Assembly: GCA_012267385.1 (NCBI GenBank)
Contig: JAAXGW010000007.1
Coordinates: forward strand, 62,001 to 126,000
DNA length: 64,000 bases
DNA from: OMG group bacterium
Lineage (GTDB): Bacteria; Pseudomonadota; Gammaproteobacteria; Pseudomonadales; Azotimanducaceae
Direction of reading: 5' to 3'
Shown: positions 45,479 through 54,279 of the stretch, one piece after another
Layout: each line of letters begins with the position of its first letter
Position numbering within the stretch: the stretch's first letter is position 1
Position numbers and translations under genes: made by a program
Notes under the pieces: model-generated
Databases searched by the model: none
What the model saw: the letters and a program-made list of their open reading frames with translations, nothing else
What the model was told of the DNA's origin: nothing

Positions 45479-46126
45479 TTAGGGTTGAATTGTCCAACCA
45501 AAAGCAAAACGAAACCCGTATCCGGTTACGTCTTGAGTGAGTGGGTAGGTGAATGAACCGTCAATCGAGAAGTAGCTCTGCAATGTTCGTTGGAAACCAG
45601 CTTGAATAGCCTGGTTGTCGTTATTGCGCAAACCACTAATTTTGAACTTTATTTTTGTATCTTCATTGAACTGGTACCACGAACCAATTCCTAGAGCTAC
45701 GTCCGTCTCGTTATCAAATGCAGAAGGGATCTGGGACTCAATGTCGGATGACGAAAATTCAAGGAACGGCGTCCACTGGCGTCTCGACCAGCCAAGCTCC
45801 ACGTTCAATTCGTCCACTGCAAGATTCACACCAGCGCAGTCCTCAACCACACAAACGTCATATTCCCCGTCAGTGCGTTGAAATCCTACATTAACGTAGA
45901 AACCATCGTCTTCAAATGACTGAACGAACACTCCGAAGCCAGTTCGAGAACCAGAGGTAACGGTATCCAGTCCCGACGATGTTTCCCCCGTCTCTCCAGT
46001 GTTCGAGGTTTGGGTTGTTTCAGTATCCAAATAATTAAAGCCGCCGAAGATTGTGACTTCTCGGGCATTAGTTGAAAGCGAGAATGCGAGTACACTCAAT
46101 ACCAAAGTTGTCGAAATGAAACGCAT
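45479..46126 (-). CDS. small outer-membrane beta-barrel protein
   Basis: 215 aa from the ATG at 46126; an in-frame ATG at 46153 would add nine polar residues before the signal peptide. The signal peptide ends LSTNA. Strand pattern and the W-T-P-F block align it with the tandem barrels at 32985 and 33910. A Cys pair (VCVVEDC) sits at the same place as the Cys pair of the copy at 32985. The C-terminus FAFGWTIQP does not end in an aromatic residue. The stop lies 20 bp before the acidic lipoprotein start, so the two may share a message. Confidence 0.7.
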   Translation of the reverse strand: MRFISTTLVLSVLAFSLSTNAREVTIFGGFNYLDTETTQTSNTGETGETSSGLDTVTSGSRTGFGVFVQSFEDDGFYVNVGFQRTDGEYDVCVVEDCAGVNLAVDELNVELGWSRRQWTPFLEFSSSDIESQIPSAFDNETDVALGIGSWYQFNEDTKIKFKISGLRNNDNQAIQAGFQRTLQSYFSIDGSFTYPLTQDVTGYGFRFAFGWTIQP

Positions 46127-46272
46127 ACTTCTAACGCCATGTCCTTGGTGCATGTGTTGAAGAGTAAAGTATACCTACGAGTTAGATTGGAACAGTTTTG
46201 GGAGCAATCTAGTTTCCAAGTCTGATGGTGCGTCTACGCTTACCAAAACTTAATTCCGCCAATCTCCTTTGG

Positions 46273-46416
46273 TCAGAAGATCATAGCCGCCAAAAAAGAC
46301 ATCATGATCGAGAACGAGAAGGCCAGAATCGCACAGATAATAAAGAGCACTAAAAACACAGCTGCGAAACCGATGTGTTCGATTTTCCAAAATTTCTTTA
46401 ACCTGTCTTTATCCAA
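46273..46416 (-). CDS. short membrane protein, 47 aa
   Basis: A TTG at 46416, with AGGAGA about 10 bp upstream, opens 47 codons: a charged start (DKDRLKKFWK) then one or two hydrophobic helices to the stop. This charge-then-helix layout is typical of small single-span membrane proteins. It is too short for domain recognition. Confidence 0.4.
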   Translation of the reverse strand: MDKDRLKKFWKIEHIGFAAVFLVLFIICAILAFSFSIMMSFLAAMIF

Positions 46417-46720
46417 GGTCAGATGTCTCCTACTCCAGAACGACAATCGATGAAATCAAGCATTCCGAGAGTTCGGTTGTTTGCAATGTGGTGCCTGAGA
46501 AGGATTGTACGAAAACTTCCACATCGGATAAGTCAGCAATCACACCGACAGTTACAGTATCTTGTAACAACGCTAACAAATACACTCAAGAAATTTCTGA
46601 TCCGAACATCTACCGAGCGGTTTGCTATGACCAAGAGCGATTGAGTTCCTCTTCGTTCACTCTTCTGTTCGGCCCATTACCTGGCCGGTAAAACGAAACT
46701 TTCGCCCTAGTCGAAGCAGC

Positions 46721-47029
46721 TCAAGAGGACTCTTGTACAACTTCGGCTTGCTGCCACTTTTCCCTACTGGATTGAACGATCCGTTTTAGCTTTCTGACAA
46801 ACAAATATGAAGTAAATACCCCGAGAAAATAGCACCCAATGCCAAGCCAAATAGTTCCACTTGGTCGCCAGGCAATCCCAAATTTCCCTTGTTGGTTTTC
46901 CAAACTAAGGAAGAAGACCAAAGTACAAATTAATGTTACCAATAGTGCCCCGATTGCTGCTCGGTTGCTGAACTTATGAAGATGATCTAATCTTCGATAC
47001 AGGTCCTTCAATTCAAATTCGCGACTCAA
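46721..47029 (-). CDS. small two-span membrane protein
   Basis: 102 aa. A charged N-terminal helix (ELKDLYRRLDHLHKF) is followed by two membrane segments (about 26-43 and 58-78) and a positively charged C-terminal helix. No family is recognised. It follows the ICMT-like gene by 87 bp on the same strand, so an operon is possible. Confidence 0.55.
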   Translation of the reverse strand: MSREFELKDLYRRLDHLHKFSNRAAIGALLVTLICTLVFFLSLENQQGKFGIAWRPSGTIWLGIGCYFLGVFTSYLFVRKLKRIVQSSREKWQQAEVVQESS

Positions 47030-47116
47030 TTAGCTTCCTCCCTGCACCCATGTTGATGCATCAGCTGCCTTAATCTTGTGGAGTTACTTCGCCAGGTAAA
47101 AAGACTGGAATGCAAG

Positions 47117-47716
47117 TCATGCTTTCCCGCTGCTCGAAATCCAAGGAATATATCTATTTGTGTTTTTGGTGTACTCCACATACTCATCTCCAAACACGCG
47201 GACAAGGTGAGGCTCTTCAATCTTTCGCACTTGCAAATCTATACCGATAAACGCCAAGATGAAGCAAATTACCATGAACGTGTGTGGAAACAGAACTACA
47301 AACCCAAGACCAACAATCAACATACCAAAATAAATCGGGTTTCGACTGAAGGAAAACATTCCGTGAGTGACCAGTTCGGTCTTTTCGGTTTCATCAACGC
47401 CGATTCGCCAAGACTTTCCCATTTGGTACTGCGAAACCATCGTCAACGCGGCTCCTATGGCACACAGTGTTAGACCCACGATGTCACCGACAGTTGCTAA
47501 CTCAAAGTGAGGCTTGAGCGTTCCCAGACTGTCGAGAATCACTATCGCCAAGACAGCAAGAAGAACAAAAATCTGTAGGTATGTCGCTACTTTCTGTATT
47601 GGCGAAGACAATTGCGTCGACACTCGAAGACCTGTATCGCCTGTTCGCTGTTTTTGGATCGTGACACGGAAGCCAAAAATTAAAACCGTTAGCACGATGT
47701 AGCACATTAGAGCCAT
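47117..47716 (-). CDS. isoprenylcysteine carboxyl methyltransferase-like membrane protein
   Basis: 199 aa with four or five membrane segments. The C-terminal block SRNPIYFGMLIVGLG, followed by EEPHLVRVFGDEYVEYTKNTNRYIPW, is the conserved SAM-binding part of the ICMT/PEMT family. Bacterial members methylate small molecules or lipids at membranes; the substrate cannot be told from sequence. The ATG at 47716 begins directly with a membrane segment, as usual in this family. Confidence 0.75.
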   Translation of the reverse strand: MALMCYIVLTVLIFGFRVTIQKQRTGDTGLRVSTQLSSPIQKVATYLQIFVLLAVLAIVILDSLGTLKPHFELATVGDIVGLTLCAIGAALTMVSQYQMGKSWRIGVDETEKTELVTHGMFSFSRNPIYFGMLIVGLGFVVLFPHTFMVICFILAFIGIDLQVRKIEEPHLVRVFGDEYVEYTKNTNRYIPWISSSGKA

Positions 47717-48000
47717 TTGCGTCCTTTTACGTACGTGGGGGCACTATGGTATGTGTACCAAAGTCGCTTTTATTCCGCAGATTTTTCATAGCGAAGCACT
47801 CACTTTTTCAACACTCAACATCTTAACCAATTGATCGGTCAAGTTTCTCAAGAAACATCGACTAAAAACTCAACACAGTAACTGTTCAGCGTCGAAAACG
47901 TTCTTGTTGATACCAGCGACAAAGCCATCAACAATTTAACCGTCAAACCGATGCAACTTGAGCAACTACTCTAAGCATTTGGTACTGCATCTCAATTCGC

Positions 48001-48063
48001 CATCATATGATTGTTTATATCGTTATCGACATATTTTTAAATGTGCAAAATAATCATATGATG
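48001..48063. promoter_or_regulatory. palindromic operator pair before the TA/ATPase operon
   Basis: CATCATATGATT (48001-48012) and AATCATATGATG (48052-48063) are perfect reverse complements, and each contains the palindrome CATATG. The centres are 51 bp apart, about five helical turns, and the right copy ends 41 bp before the GTG at 48105. This is the layout expected of an operator bound by two dimers, probably of the HTH antitoxin encoded downstream. Confidence 0.6.
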
Positions 48064-48104
48064 AGATTTAAAGAGTAGTAGAACAGTCGCGATGGAACAA
48101 TCCG

Positions 48105-48488
48105 GTGAGCATCGAAGATTCGATTCGCCAACAGTTAATCACATTAGCGCGCAAGCCGAAAGCTCAAATTGTCATGCACACACAGTCTAGTCCAACAGAT
48201 TGGCGACCTGAAAGCGTACGCAAACCTGATGGAGATTTCGAAACTCATTACACATCCGAGAGCGCTTGGGAACTGATCGCGACACAATTAGAGGCCGGAT
48301 GTGAAGTCAAGACCGTTAATCTTCGAAAACCAGCTGGCAAGAAAGCATACGTTATAAAAGTTGACTTGGGAGAGCACGAACGCGTCATTTACGTCAAGGT
48401 ACAACTTGGAACGGGAAAAATCATCGGTCGCAGCTTTCATTACTCAGAACATCCAAAGAATCAAGGTGACCAACATGGAAACAAATAA
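48105..48488 (+). CDS. toxin candidate of a three-gene operon
   Basis: 127 aa from the GTG at 48105, with TGGAA upstream. It has no named domain. The second half (VIYVKVQLGTGKIIGRSFHYSEH region) has strands and a conserved-looking His/Ser end that suggest a small RNase-like or DUF4258-like fold, by pattern only. It overlaps the zinc-finger/HTH gene by 14 bp, the position normally held by the toxin in MqsRA-type systems. The sequence does not resemble MqsR itself. The toxin call rests on position. Confidence 0.5.
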   Translation: MSIEDSIRQQLITLARKPKAQIVMHTQSSPTDWRPESVRKPDGDFETHYTSESAWELIATQLEAGCEVKTVNLRKPAGKKAYVIKVDLGEHERVIYVKVQLGTGKIIGRSFHYSEHPKNQGDQHGNK

Positions 48489-49038
48489 GTTTACAACCAA
48501 AAAACATACGAAACTCAACCAACAGAGGTCGTGTCCGCAATGCGAGGACAATCGAGTTACCACCTCGATTCAGGACTATGAATACGTCTATGGCACCGGA
48601 GAATCCACCGTTAGACTGAACGTCAAGATTCCAGTTCACAATTGCTTTGAATGCGAACTGCAATATACAGATTGGGAAGCAGAGGAGATTAAACACAATG
48701 CGTTGTGCCAGCACTTCGGTGTTCTAAATCCCAACCAAATTAAACAATTACGCGAGCGATACGATATGTCACGTAGTGCTTTTGCTCAACTGACAGGTCT
48801 CGGAGAGGCGTCGTTAAACCGATGGGAGAAGGGCATAAACATTCAAAATCTCGCGCACGATCGGTTTCTTCGTCTTCTGAATGAACCTTCGATCTTAAAA
48901 AAGTTGCAACGAACTGTTTTGAGCCTCGAAGCAAAAAGAGAGGGATTACCTGAAAACATCGAACCATTCCGACACATTGAAAATCGAGAAAAACTCAGGC
49001 TGGATCAGAGTGTATTTGAACTAAGAACTACTGGTTGA
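48475..49038 (+). CDS. YgiT-zinc-finger/HTH antitoxin, MqsA-like
   Basis: 187 aa from the ATG at 48475, preceded by AAGGTGA. Cys20/Cys23 (CPQC) and Cys57/Cys60 (CFEC) form the YgiT-type zinc ribbon. Residues about 105-140 hold a helix-turn-helix (LRERYDMSRSAFAQLTGL, then LNRWEKG) of the Xre/MqsA type. In MqsRA-type systems such proteins neutralise a toxin and repress their operon, which fits the palindromes at 48001-48063. It overlaps the toxin candidate by 14 bp and the next gene by 1 bp (TGATG), so the three are translationally coupled. Confidence 0.85.
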   Translation: METNKFTTKKHTKLNQQRSCPQCEDNRVTTSIQDYEYVYGTGESTVRLNVKIPVHNCFECELQYTDWEAEEIKHNALCQHFGVLNPNQIKQLRERYDMSRSAFAQLTGLGEASLNRWEKGINIQNLAHDRFLRLLNEPSILKKLQRTVLSLEAKREGLPENIEPFRHIENREKLRLDQSVFELRTTG

Positions 49039-49883
49039 TGTATATCACCACTTTTTACTCTTTCAAGGGAGGTGTCGGTCGTTCAATGGCTCTTGTTAAT
49101 GCGGGTATAGAACTCGCCCGACGCGGCCGTCGTGTTCTGTTGGTTGACTTTGATCTGGAAGCGCCCGGTTTGGACGCGTTCAAGGCATTGACGCCGAAAG
49201 AACCAAGCTTGGGTGTCGTGGACTTTGTCGACTCCTATCTTTCGAGTGGAACTTCAGATGACGTCGTCAAGTACGTGAGCGAGTGTCACTTTGAGCACAC
49301 TGGAAAGGGTGAGATTTGGCTCATGCCCGCGGGAGGAAAGAAGTCTGACTATGTATGCGTGTTTCAGAACATTGATTGGGGAAATCTGTATATGAATCAA
49401 GATGGCTATCTTCTTATTGAAGATCTCAAACAACAGTGGATGGATGAGATTAATCCTGACTATGTTTTCATTGACTCACGTACTGGACACACCGATGTGG
49501 GCGGAATCTGCACACGCCAACTCCCCGATGCAGTAGCAATCTTTTATTTTCCGAACGAACAGAACTTGAGAGGTGTTAGCAGAGTAGTACGAGACATACG
49601 ATCTGAACGGGATGGTCCTAGGAAGAAAAACATTCAGTTACATTTCATCATGTCGAACATACCAGACATAGACGATGAGCACCAGACTCTAGAAAGAATG
49701 ATTGAAGCGTTCAAGACAGAGCTTGATCTCAAACAAGAGCCAATGATGGTCCATCGCTACGATAGCCTTTCACTTCTTGATCAAGCCGTCTTCACACAGA
49801 ACCGTCCAAAGAGTAGGCTAGCGCGAGAATATCGAGAAATCGTTGAACAGATTGTTAGTAAGAATTTCTGTGACCGCGATTGA
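49038..49883 (+). CDS. ParA/MinD-like ATPase with KGGVGR motif
   Basis: 281 aa from the ATG at 49038; the TTG one codon upstream is less likely. The P-loop is KGGVGRS (Lys10-Ser16), in which the usual second Lys of a deviant Walker A (KGGxGKS) is Arg. VLLVDFDLEAPG is the switch I/Walker A' region, and VFIDSRTGHTDVGG holds Walker B. This KGGVGR variant forms a recognised ParA-like subgroup. The stop of the antitoxin and this start share one base. It probably works with the toxin-antitoxin pair; whether as a partner, a sensor or an unrelated passenger is unknown. Confidence 0.85.
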   Translation: MYITTFYSFKGGVGRSMALVNAGIELARRGRRVLLVDFDLEAPGLDAFKALTPKEPSLGVVDFVDSYLSSGTSDDVVKYVSECHFEHTGKGEIWLMPAGGKKSDYVCVFQNIDWGNLYMNQDGYLLIEDLKQQWMDEINPDYVFIDSRTGHTDVGGICTRQLPDAVAIFYFPNEQNLRGVSRVVRDIRSERDGPRKKNIQLHFIMSNIPDIDDEHQTLERMIEAFKTELDLKQEPMMVHRYDSLSLLDQAVFTQNRPKSRLAREYREIVEQIVSKNFCDRD

Positions 49884-50071
49884 GCATTAAAGTTATTGAA
49901 CTACGTTGAACGAGGCTGGCATCGAAGAAAATCGGGACATTCGCGACGGCTTTACTTTTTCATCCTCGGAACGGGATGTTAGTTGTAAATAGACGTTCTA
50001 GAAACTTCAAGAAGTCAACTTAGTACTGTCAACAAACGCTCGACCCAAAGGACAAAACAGGTACGAAGAAA

Positions 50072-50701
50072 ATGAGGTTGGGATTGCGGCAACTCGTACA
50101 CCGAACGTGGATGTTAAATTATCGTTTCACAACACTGAGACATGCTCAAATGCGAAAAATCGGCAGAGATGAACTAAGAAAACTCCTCGAAGACGCTCTA
50201 GGTCAAGCAATGCGAAGTGCCAACGATGCACCAGACAATCAATCGAAGAGTGCGAAATTCGTCGAGTGTCTCACAAATAAATTTAGGGACTACTATTCAA
50301 CGGATGACTTGATCGTTCGAGTAGCATCCAAGGGTAACCCTCGCGAGTTCCTACATGACATATCTATTTGTCAAGTGGAAGAAATTTCGGGTCCCGTGAA
50401 CGAAGCGGAGATTGACCGAGTCGTGAGCGTGTTGTGGCAGATAGAAGTCGAAATGTCTGACACCGGAAGTGAAGTCATGCACGATTTGAATAAACTTCGC
50501 GCGGGTGCTGTGGATAGCGACAAAATGTTTGTGGTGAGCAAGTCCTGGTCCGATACAACAAACCTCACCTGGCTTACAGAACAAGTACTTGGAATTGCTG
50601 AACACCAAACTGGTCGATTGTTTGTTGCATTCATAGCACATCCAGCGGATTGGGGCGACTCCGATGCTTCTGTCGCCTTACTAGGATACCCCTATATTTA
50701 A
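50072..50701 (+). CDS. unrecognised protein downstream of the TA/ATPase operon
   Basis: 209 aa from the ATG at 50072; another ATG at 50150 would give a 183-aa protein beginning MRKIGRDELRKLLE, which looks like a better domain start. The middle contains HDISI, then IEVEMSD with an E-x-E pair, then a Lys-containing strand (KMFVVSK). A PD-(D/E)xK-like nuclease core has that order, but the spacing was not modelled. It is separated from the ATPase by 188 bp, so it may have its own promoter, yet its location suggests it belongs to the same system. Confidence 0.5.
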   Translation: MRLGLRQLVHRTWMLNYRFTTLRHAQMRKIGRDELRKLLEDALGQAMRSANDAPDNQSKSAKFVECLTNKFRDYYSTDDLIVRVASKGNPREFLHDISICQVEEISGPVNEAEIDRVVSVLWQIEVEMSDTGSEVMHDLNKLRAGAVDSDKMFVVSKSWSDTTNLTWLTEQVLGIAEHQTGRLFVAFIAHPADWGDSDASVALLGYPYI

Positions 50702-50798
50702 GTACTAGTTATCGGGTTTTTCGAAGTGTTACTAAACAGGTAGGGAAGAGCTTCTGCCTAGCCTTCACCAACTTAGATTGGGAACACTGAATACAACT

Positions 50799-52277
50799 CT
50801 AGAACTTCTTTAGGGCTTCGAGCAATCTTACCATAGCCAGAGTGTCGCGTTCGCAGTACGCGCGGAGATTCTCGAAAGTCTGTTCTCGATCCCCGTTGTC
50901 GTTGGTCTTTAGTGCTTGCATGTAGTGAACAGAAGCCGACTGACCATCGGCGATTTCAAGATCTTCGTAGCCCAATCCTGGCACCAAAACGGGTAGGACA
51001 CTCTTAATCGAGAACGACCCACGGAATTCTGGATGATAGATCGAGTTCTTTACGACTCGATGTAAATCAAACAATCGAGATGAGATTGCTGCGATTTCTT
51101 CCGCCCGCTCAGGTACAGCTTCGGCCAAAGAGTTCAGTACCGTTCGTTCGTAGTTCGAGTAAGTACAAATCGATCCCTCGTCTCCTACCGCTTCAATCAG
51201 TTGTGCGACGATATGAGGGCGCGGATCGTCGTCGTGTTCGTGCAGATAGTCTACATGCATTATCTCATCCCGTTCGTGTTCCGTGTGAACGGAGAACAAA
51301 AAAGGAACAGCGTCGTATGGGCTAGTCCCGACAAAACGAGGGATCGGAGGTGCGAAAGTTTCGAAGTCTAAGTATCGAACAGGCGATTTAATCTCAGCTA
51401 GCATGACTGAAATCTCCCCATGGACCACGCTGTCTTGGTTTAGCACTGTTTGATGTACGATCTTCTGTAAGTTCGTCAGAGGAAAGTCGTCCGGAATGTC
51501 CCTTATTTCTTCGATGCCAGCCTTGTTTAGTTGCGCGCGTCGAGCGCTGCGTAGTGATGGAAGTTCATCGATCCCGTGGTCCGGATAAACATCATCTCTG
51601 GAGCAGTGTTCATGGTAAGGGCAGTCGTAGGGAGTAAAGCAGTGGTCTCCCGTTTGAACGTTGGGCGGTTTCCCAGCAGAAACCAAAGCCTGCATCTCGC
51701 GCGCGTCCCCACTGACAGAATCAAGTAGATCTTCGCACTGTTCCAAAACATCGTGTAGCTTGAACAGTTTATTTAGGTCTAGCTGTTTTCCGTCGAAAAC
51801 GTACGACCGATCCAAAGTCATTACTGCTGCTTCTCAAACATCCAACCCAGTTCCACGTAGCACCGACAATTGAAACGCGACGTCAAGAACAAAGACATCC
51901 TTGAGATTCGTCGTGGACTTGACTTCAATCAATCGCCACCCACCACTCGCGAGTCGTTCGATTATGTCAGCGCGTGTCAGCAATCCTTGATGTTCAAAGG
52001 CTGCCTCAAACAACGCGGGCGCGTTACCCTGTTCGAGGACTTGACGAGTCTCTGCTAGTGCTTCGGCAATTTGTAAGTGGGTTTGCGCAACGAAGTGTCC
52101 GCCTGGATACCGTTTGCAAGCCAATTCTCCAACTTCATGCCCAGTGTCGAAGATTGCTTGAAGTGAGGTACCGGGATCGCTCGCAAAATCTCGGGCGTGA
52201 AAGTCGTACCATAGACGTAAGTGGCATTGGGATCCCGAGATAAAGCGAGATTTTGATAGAGTAGGACGGTTGCTCAA
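50799..52277 (-). pseudogene. DUF2779-type protein with one in-frame TGA
   Basis: The frame starts at the TTG at 52277 and continues to the stop at 50799, broken only by a TGA at 51834-51836 (in the context GLDV-stop-EAAVM). Before the stop is the N-terminal region with SKSRFISGSQCHLRLWYDF and a DIIERL...IEVKSTT block; an Asp followed by E-V-K is the nuclease-like signature. After the stop come Cys residues (CFTPYDCPYHEHC, an iron-sulfur or zinc site) and the RYLDFETFAPPIPRF exonuclease-like motif. Together the parts match the DUF2779 family layout. One base change (for example TGG or CGA to TGA) would restore a 492-codon ORF. Translation from the ATG at 51821 could still give the second half alone. 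Confidence 0.75.
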
Positions 52278-52428
52278 ATTTGTAGTTCTGGCATTAGAAG
52301 GACCATCTTGGGGTAACTGTAAGGTATGATCTATGAATCAAACAGGCCACAAATCGCGCAAAAAAAGTGCATACGTCGCACCACTAGGTGCAACGCTTGG
52401 CTTTGTACCGAGTGTTCTTCGACTCGTT

Positions 52429-52833
52429 CTACTTAGAGGCTTTCAGCTTGCCTTGGAAGTACCCGAACATGCCGATAAACGCAGCAAATAGGAATGCTAG
52501 AGCACCCACTCCATAGTACGGTAGCCGCCGATTGTTCGCGACGAGCTCTTCCATTTGACTTTCCATTTCTTTAGATGTCCGTGTTATTTCAACAAGAGCT
52601 TCATTCACCGTACTAGCTACGACGACGGCGATCGCTTCTTCGTCAGGCTCGCTAAGACTGTCAAAACGCGCATTCAATCGACCTTCCAATTCGCGGATAT
52701 CTGCTTTAAGCTGAGCCTCCAAATCAAAAAGTTCTTGTTCGATTGGATGTCGTTCTGGGCCAGGGTGGGCTCCAGCCGAAATGACGAAAAGCGTTGCTAA
52801 TACCGAAAGGACTAAAAGTCTTATTAAGTTCAT
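52429..52833 (-). CDS. exported coiled-coil protein with membrane anchor
   Basis: 134 aa; the ATG at 52833 is preceded by GAGGAGG. A signal peptide ends AGAHP. Residues about 30-100 are helical with heptads (LFDLEAQLKADIRELEGRL and TSKEMESQMEELV), and a C-terminal membrane helix (about 108-126) is followed by a Lys-rich end. It is likely a periplasm-facing coiled coil anchored in the inner membrane. No function is known. Confidence 0.65.
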   Translation of the reverse strand: MNLIRLLVLSVLATLFVISAGAHPGPERHPIEQELFDLEAQLKADIRELEGRLNARFDSLSEPDEEAIAVVVASTVNEALVEITRTSKEMESQMEELVANNRRLPYYGVGALAFLFAAFIGMFGYFQGKLKASK

Positions 52834-53032
52834 TTTTCCTCCTCAAATTTCTTTACTCGCGCACGTGTCATTGAGTGCACAAATTTTCCGTGCGCGTTTC
52901 ATCTAGCTAACTCTTAGTATAAAGTATTTGAGGCGATTGCACGAGGCGAATCGAGATTCTTTAGATACTAAGCTCAAGCACCAAAAGAGGGCACTAGGTA
53001 AACGACCCAGTTATTCTCGTCCGTTCTGCCGA

Positions 53033-53380
53033 CTATGACGAAATGTTTGGGATGATCGAAGTTGCGGCTAAGGCTGCGGCAACCGCTTTATCTTGATCCT
53101 CTTCCCTCTTGGGCATGGTGAATTCGACCCGCTCCCACGAATCTCGAAACTGTAGATTGAAGAAACCGCGATTTCGTAGCAACTTCATACAGCTCGTCAG
53201 TGCTTGAAGTGGGTTTAACTCTGACGCAGGTAGCCCGCCACGACGTTCATGTTCTCGCAGAATCATTTCTAGGTACGCTTCGAGCCCGTCAGTGTGGCCC
53301 ACTGGAAAGAGGTCAGTGTTAAGTAGATATTTGTAGAGTAGCTCGACACTTAGAGGAACGTCTTTAACTTCTATATTCAC
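53033..53380 (-). CDS. small hypothetical soluble protein
   Basis: 115 aa from the GTG at 53380, with AAGAAGG 7 bp upstream. Mostly helical, without membrane segments. It contains a repeated Leu/Asp pattern (LLYKYLLNTDLFPVG) and a C-terminal Ala-rich helix. The family is not recognised. It faces the next plus-strand gene across a 281-bp gap. Confidence 0.5.
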   Translation of the reverse strand: MNIEVKDVPLSVELLYKYLLNTDLFPVGHTDGLEAYLEMILREHERRGGLPASELNPLQALTSCMKLLRNRGFFNLQFRDSWERVEFTMPKREEDQDKAVAAALAATSIIPNISS

Positions 53381-53661
53381 GAGTGGCCTTCTTTTAACTG
53401 AGCGTCGCTTCTGAGATTAAATTGATTTTTAAGTTGAGTGAGAATAGAGAGTTTCTAGCGTATAGTCAAGTTCGTATTCCAAAAAAAAACGGAAAAATAC
53501 TTATCGAAACAAACCGTTGCCACCGCTTATAATGGAATGTTAGAGGTTCACTCGAAACCGCCAGTGCTTCCTTTGGAATTGCATTTTCCTAATTTATTAA
53601 GATCCACGAAATTAGCGCGAAGTAGACATATTTTCAACGAAACAGTCAACTAAGGTACAGT

Positions 53662-54111
53662 ATGATCGATCATCTTCACACGCAGTTAGCGAACGCCACG
53701 AATGCGCTTTTCGATTCAAAGAACGATTGGGAAGAATTGATCAAGAAGGATCAAGCAAAGGCGACCCGATCGATGGTCAATTTACACAAAAACATACTCG
53801 AGGTCCACGTTCTCGCTAGCCACCTAATGATGGACACGGAGCGGCTGATTGTGAAGTCCAATCCACAGAAACGATGGTGGCGGAAAGAAGTAGTGTCATC
53901 GGGACCACAAGTCGTCTCGAATCGAGAATTAAAGCAGATGCGCCGAGTTCATAATCAGATATCGGATAAAGTGTACGAGAAATTGAAGAAAAGAAGCTTG
54001 GAAAAACAAATACCCTTGACCCGTGATTCTTTACTTCGAGTTGTCCACGAAAACGCGGCCCTGCTTGGAGTTGCCGCAGGAGCCACGGCTGGAGTGATCG
54101 CAGGTAGCTGA
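53662..54111 (+). CDS. hypothetical helical protein with Gly/Ala-rich C-terminus
   Basis: 149 aa from the ATG at 53662, preceded by AAGGTA. The N-terminal two thirds are charged and helical (with a basic RWWRKE patch). The last 20 residues (ENAALLGVAAGATAGVIAGS) form a Gly/Ala-rich hydrophobic segment that could be a membrane insertion element. No family is recognised. Confidence 0.5.
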   Translation: MIDHLHTQLANATNALFDSKNDWEELIKKDQAKATRSMVNLHKNILEVHVLASHLMMDTERLIVKSNPQKRWWRKEVVSSGPQVVSNRELKQMRRVHNQISDKVYEKLKKRSLEKQIPLTRDSLLRVVHENAALLGVAAGATAGVIAGS

Positions 54112-54279
54112 TCGCTACTACAGCATGTTGTTGGATAGCCAGTTCGCCACTTGGTAAACGGTGTTGGGCGACGAACAACCACATTGTTGGAGTGTGTACA
54201 ACTTACCGATTCTCGACCATCCTACTGACCTCGCTTTAGTGGTAATTGTTGAGGGTAGTCTTGTTCGATTACAAATAAC

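Noticed and set aside
46423-46691. Two overlapping plus-strand ORFs
   Set aside because: Neither has a ribosome binding site or recognisable domain; a third frame shows a Cys-rich stretch but lacks a start.
51834-51836. TGA as selenocysteine codon
   Set aside because: The residue context is not a redox motif, no SECIS-like hairpin is evident, and the family does not use selenocysteine.
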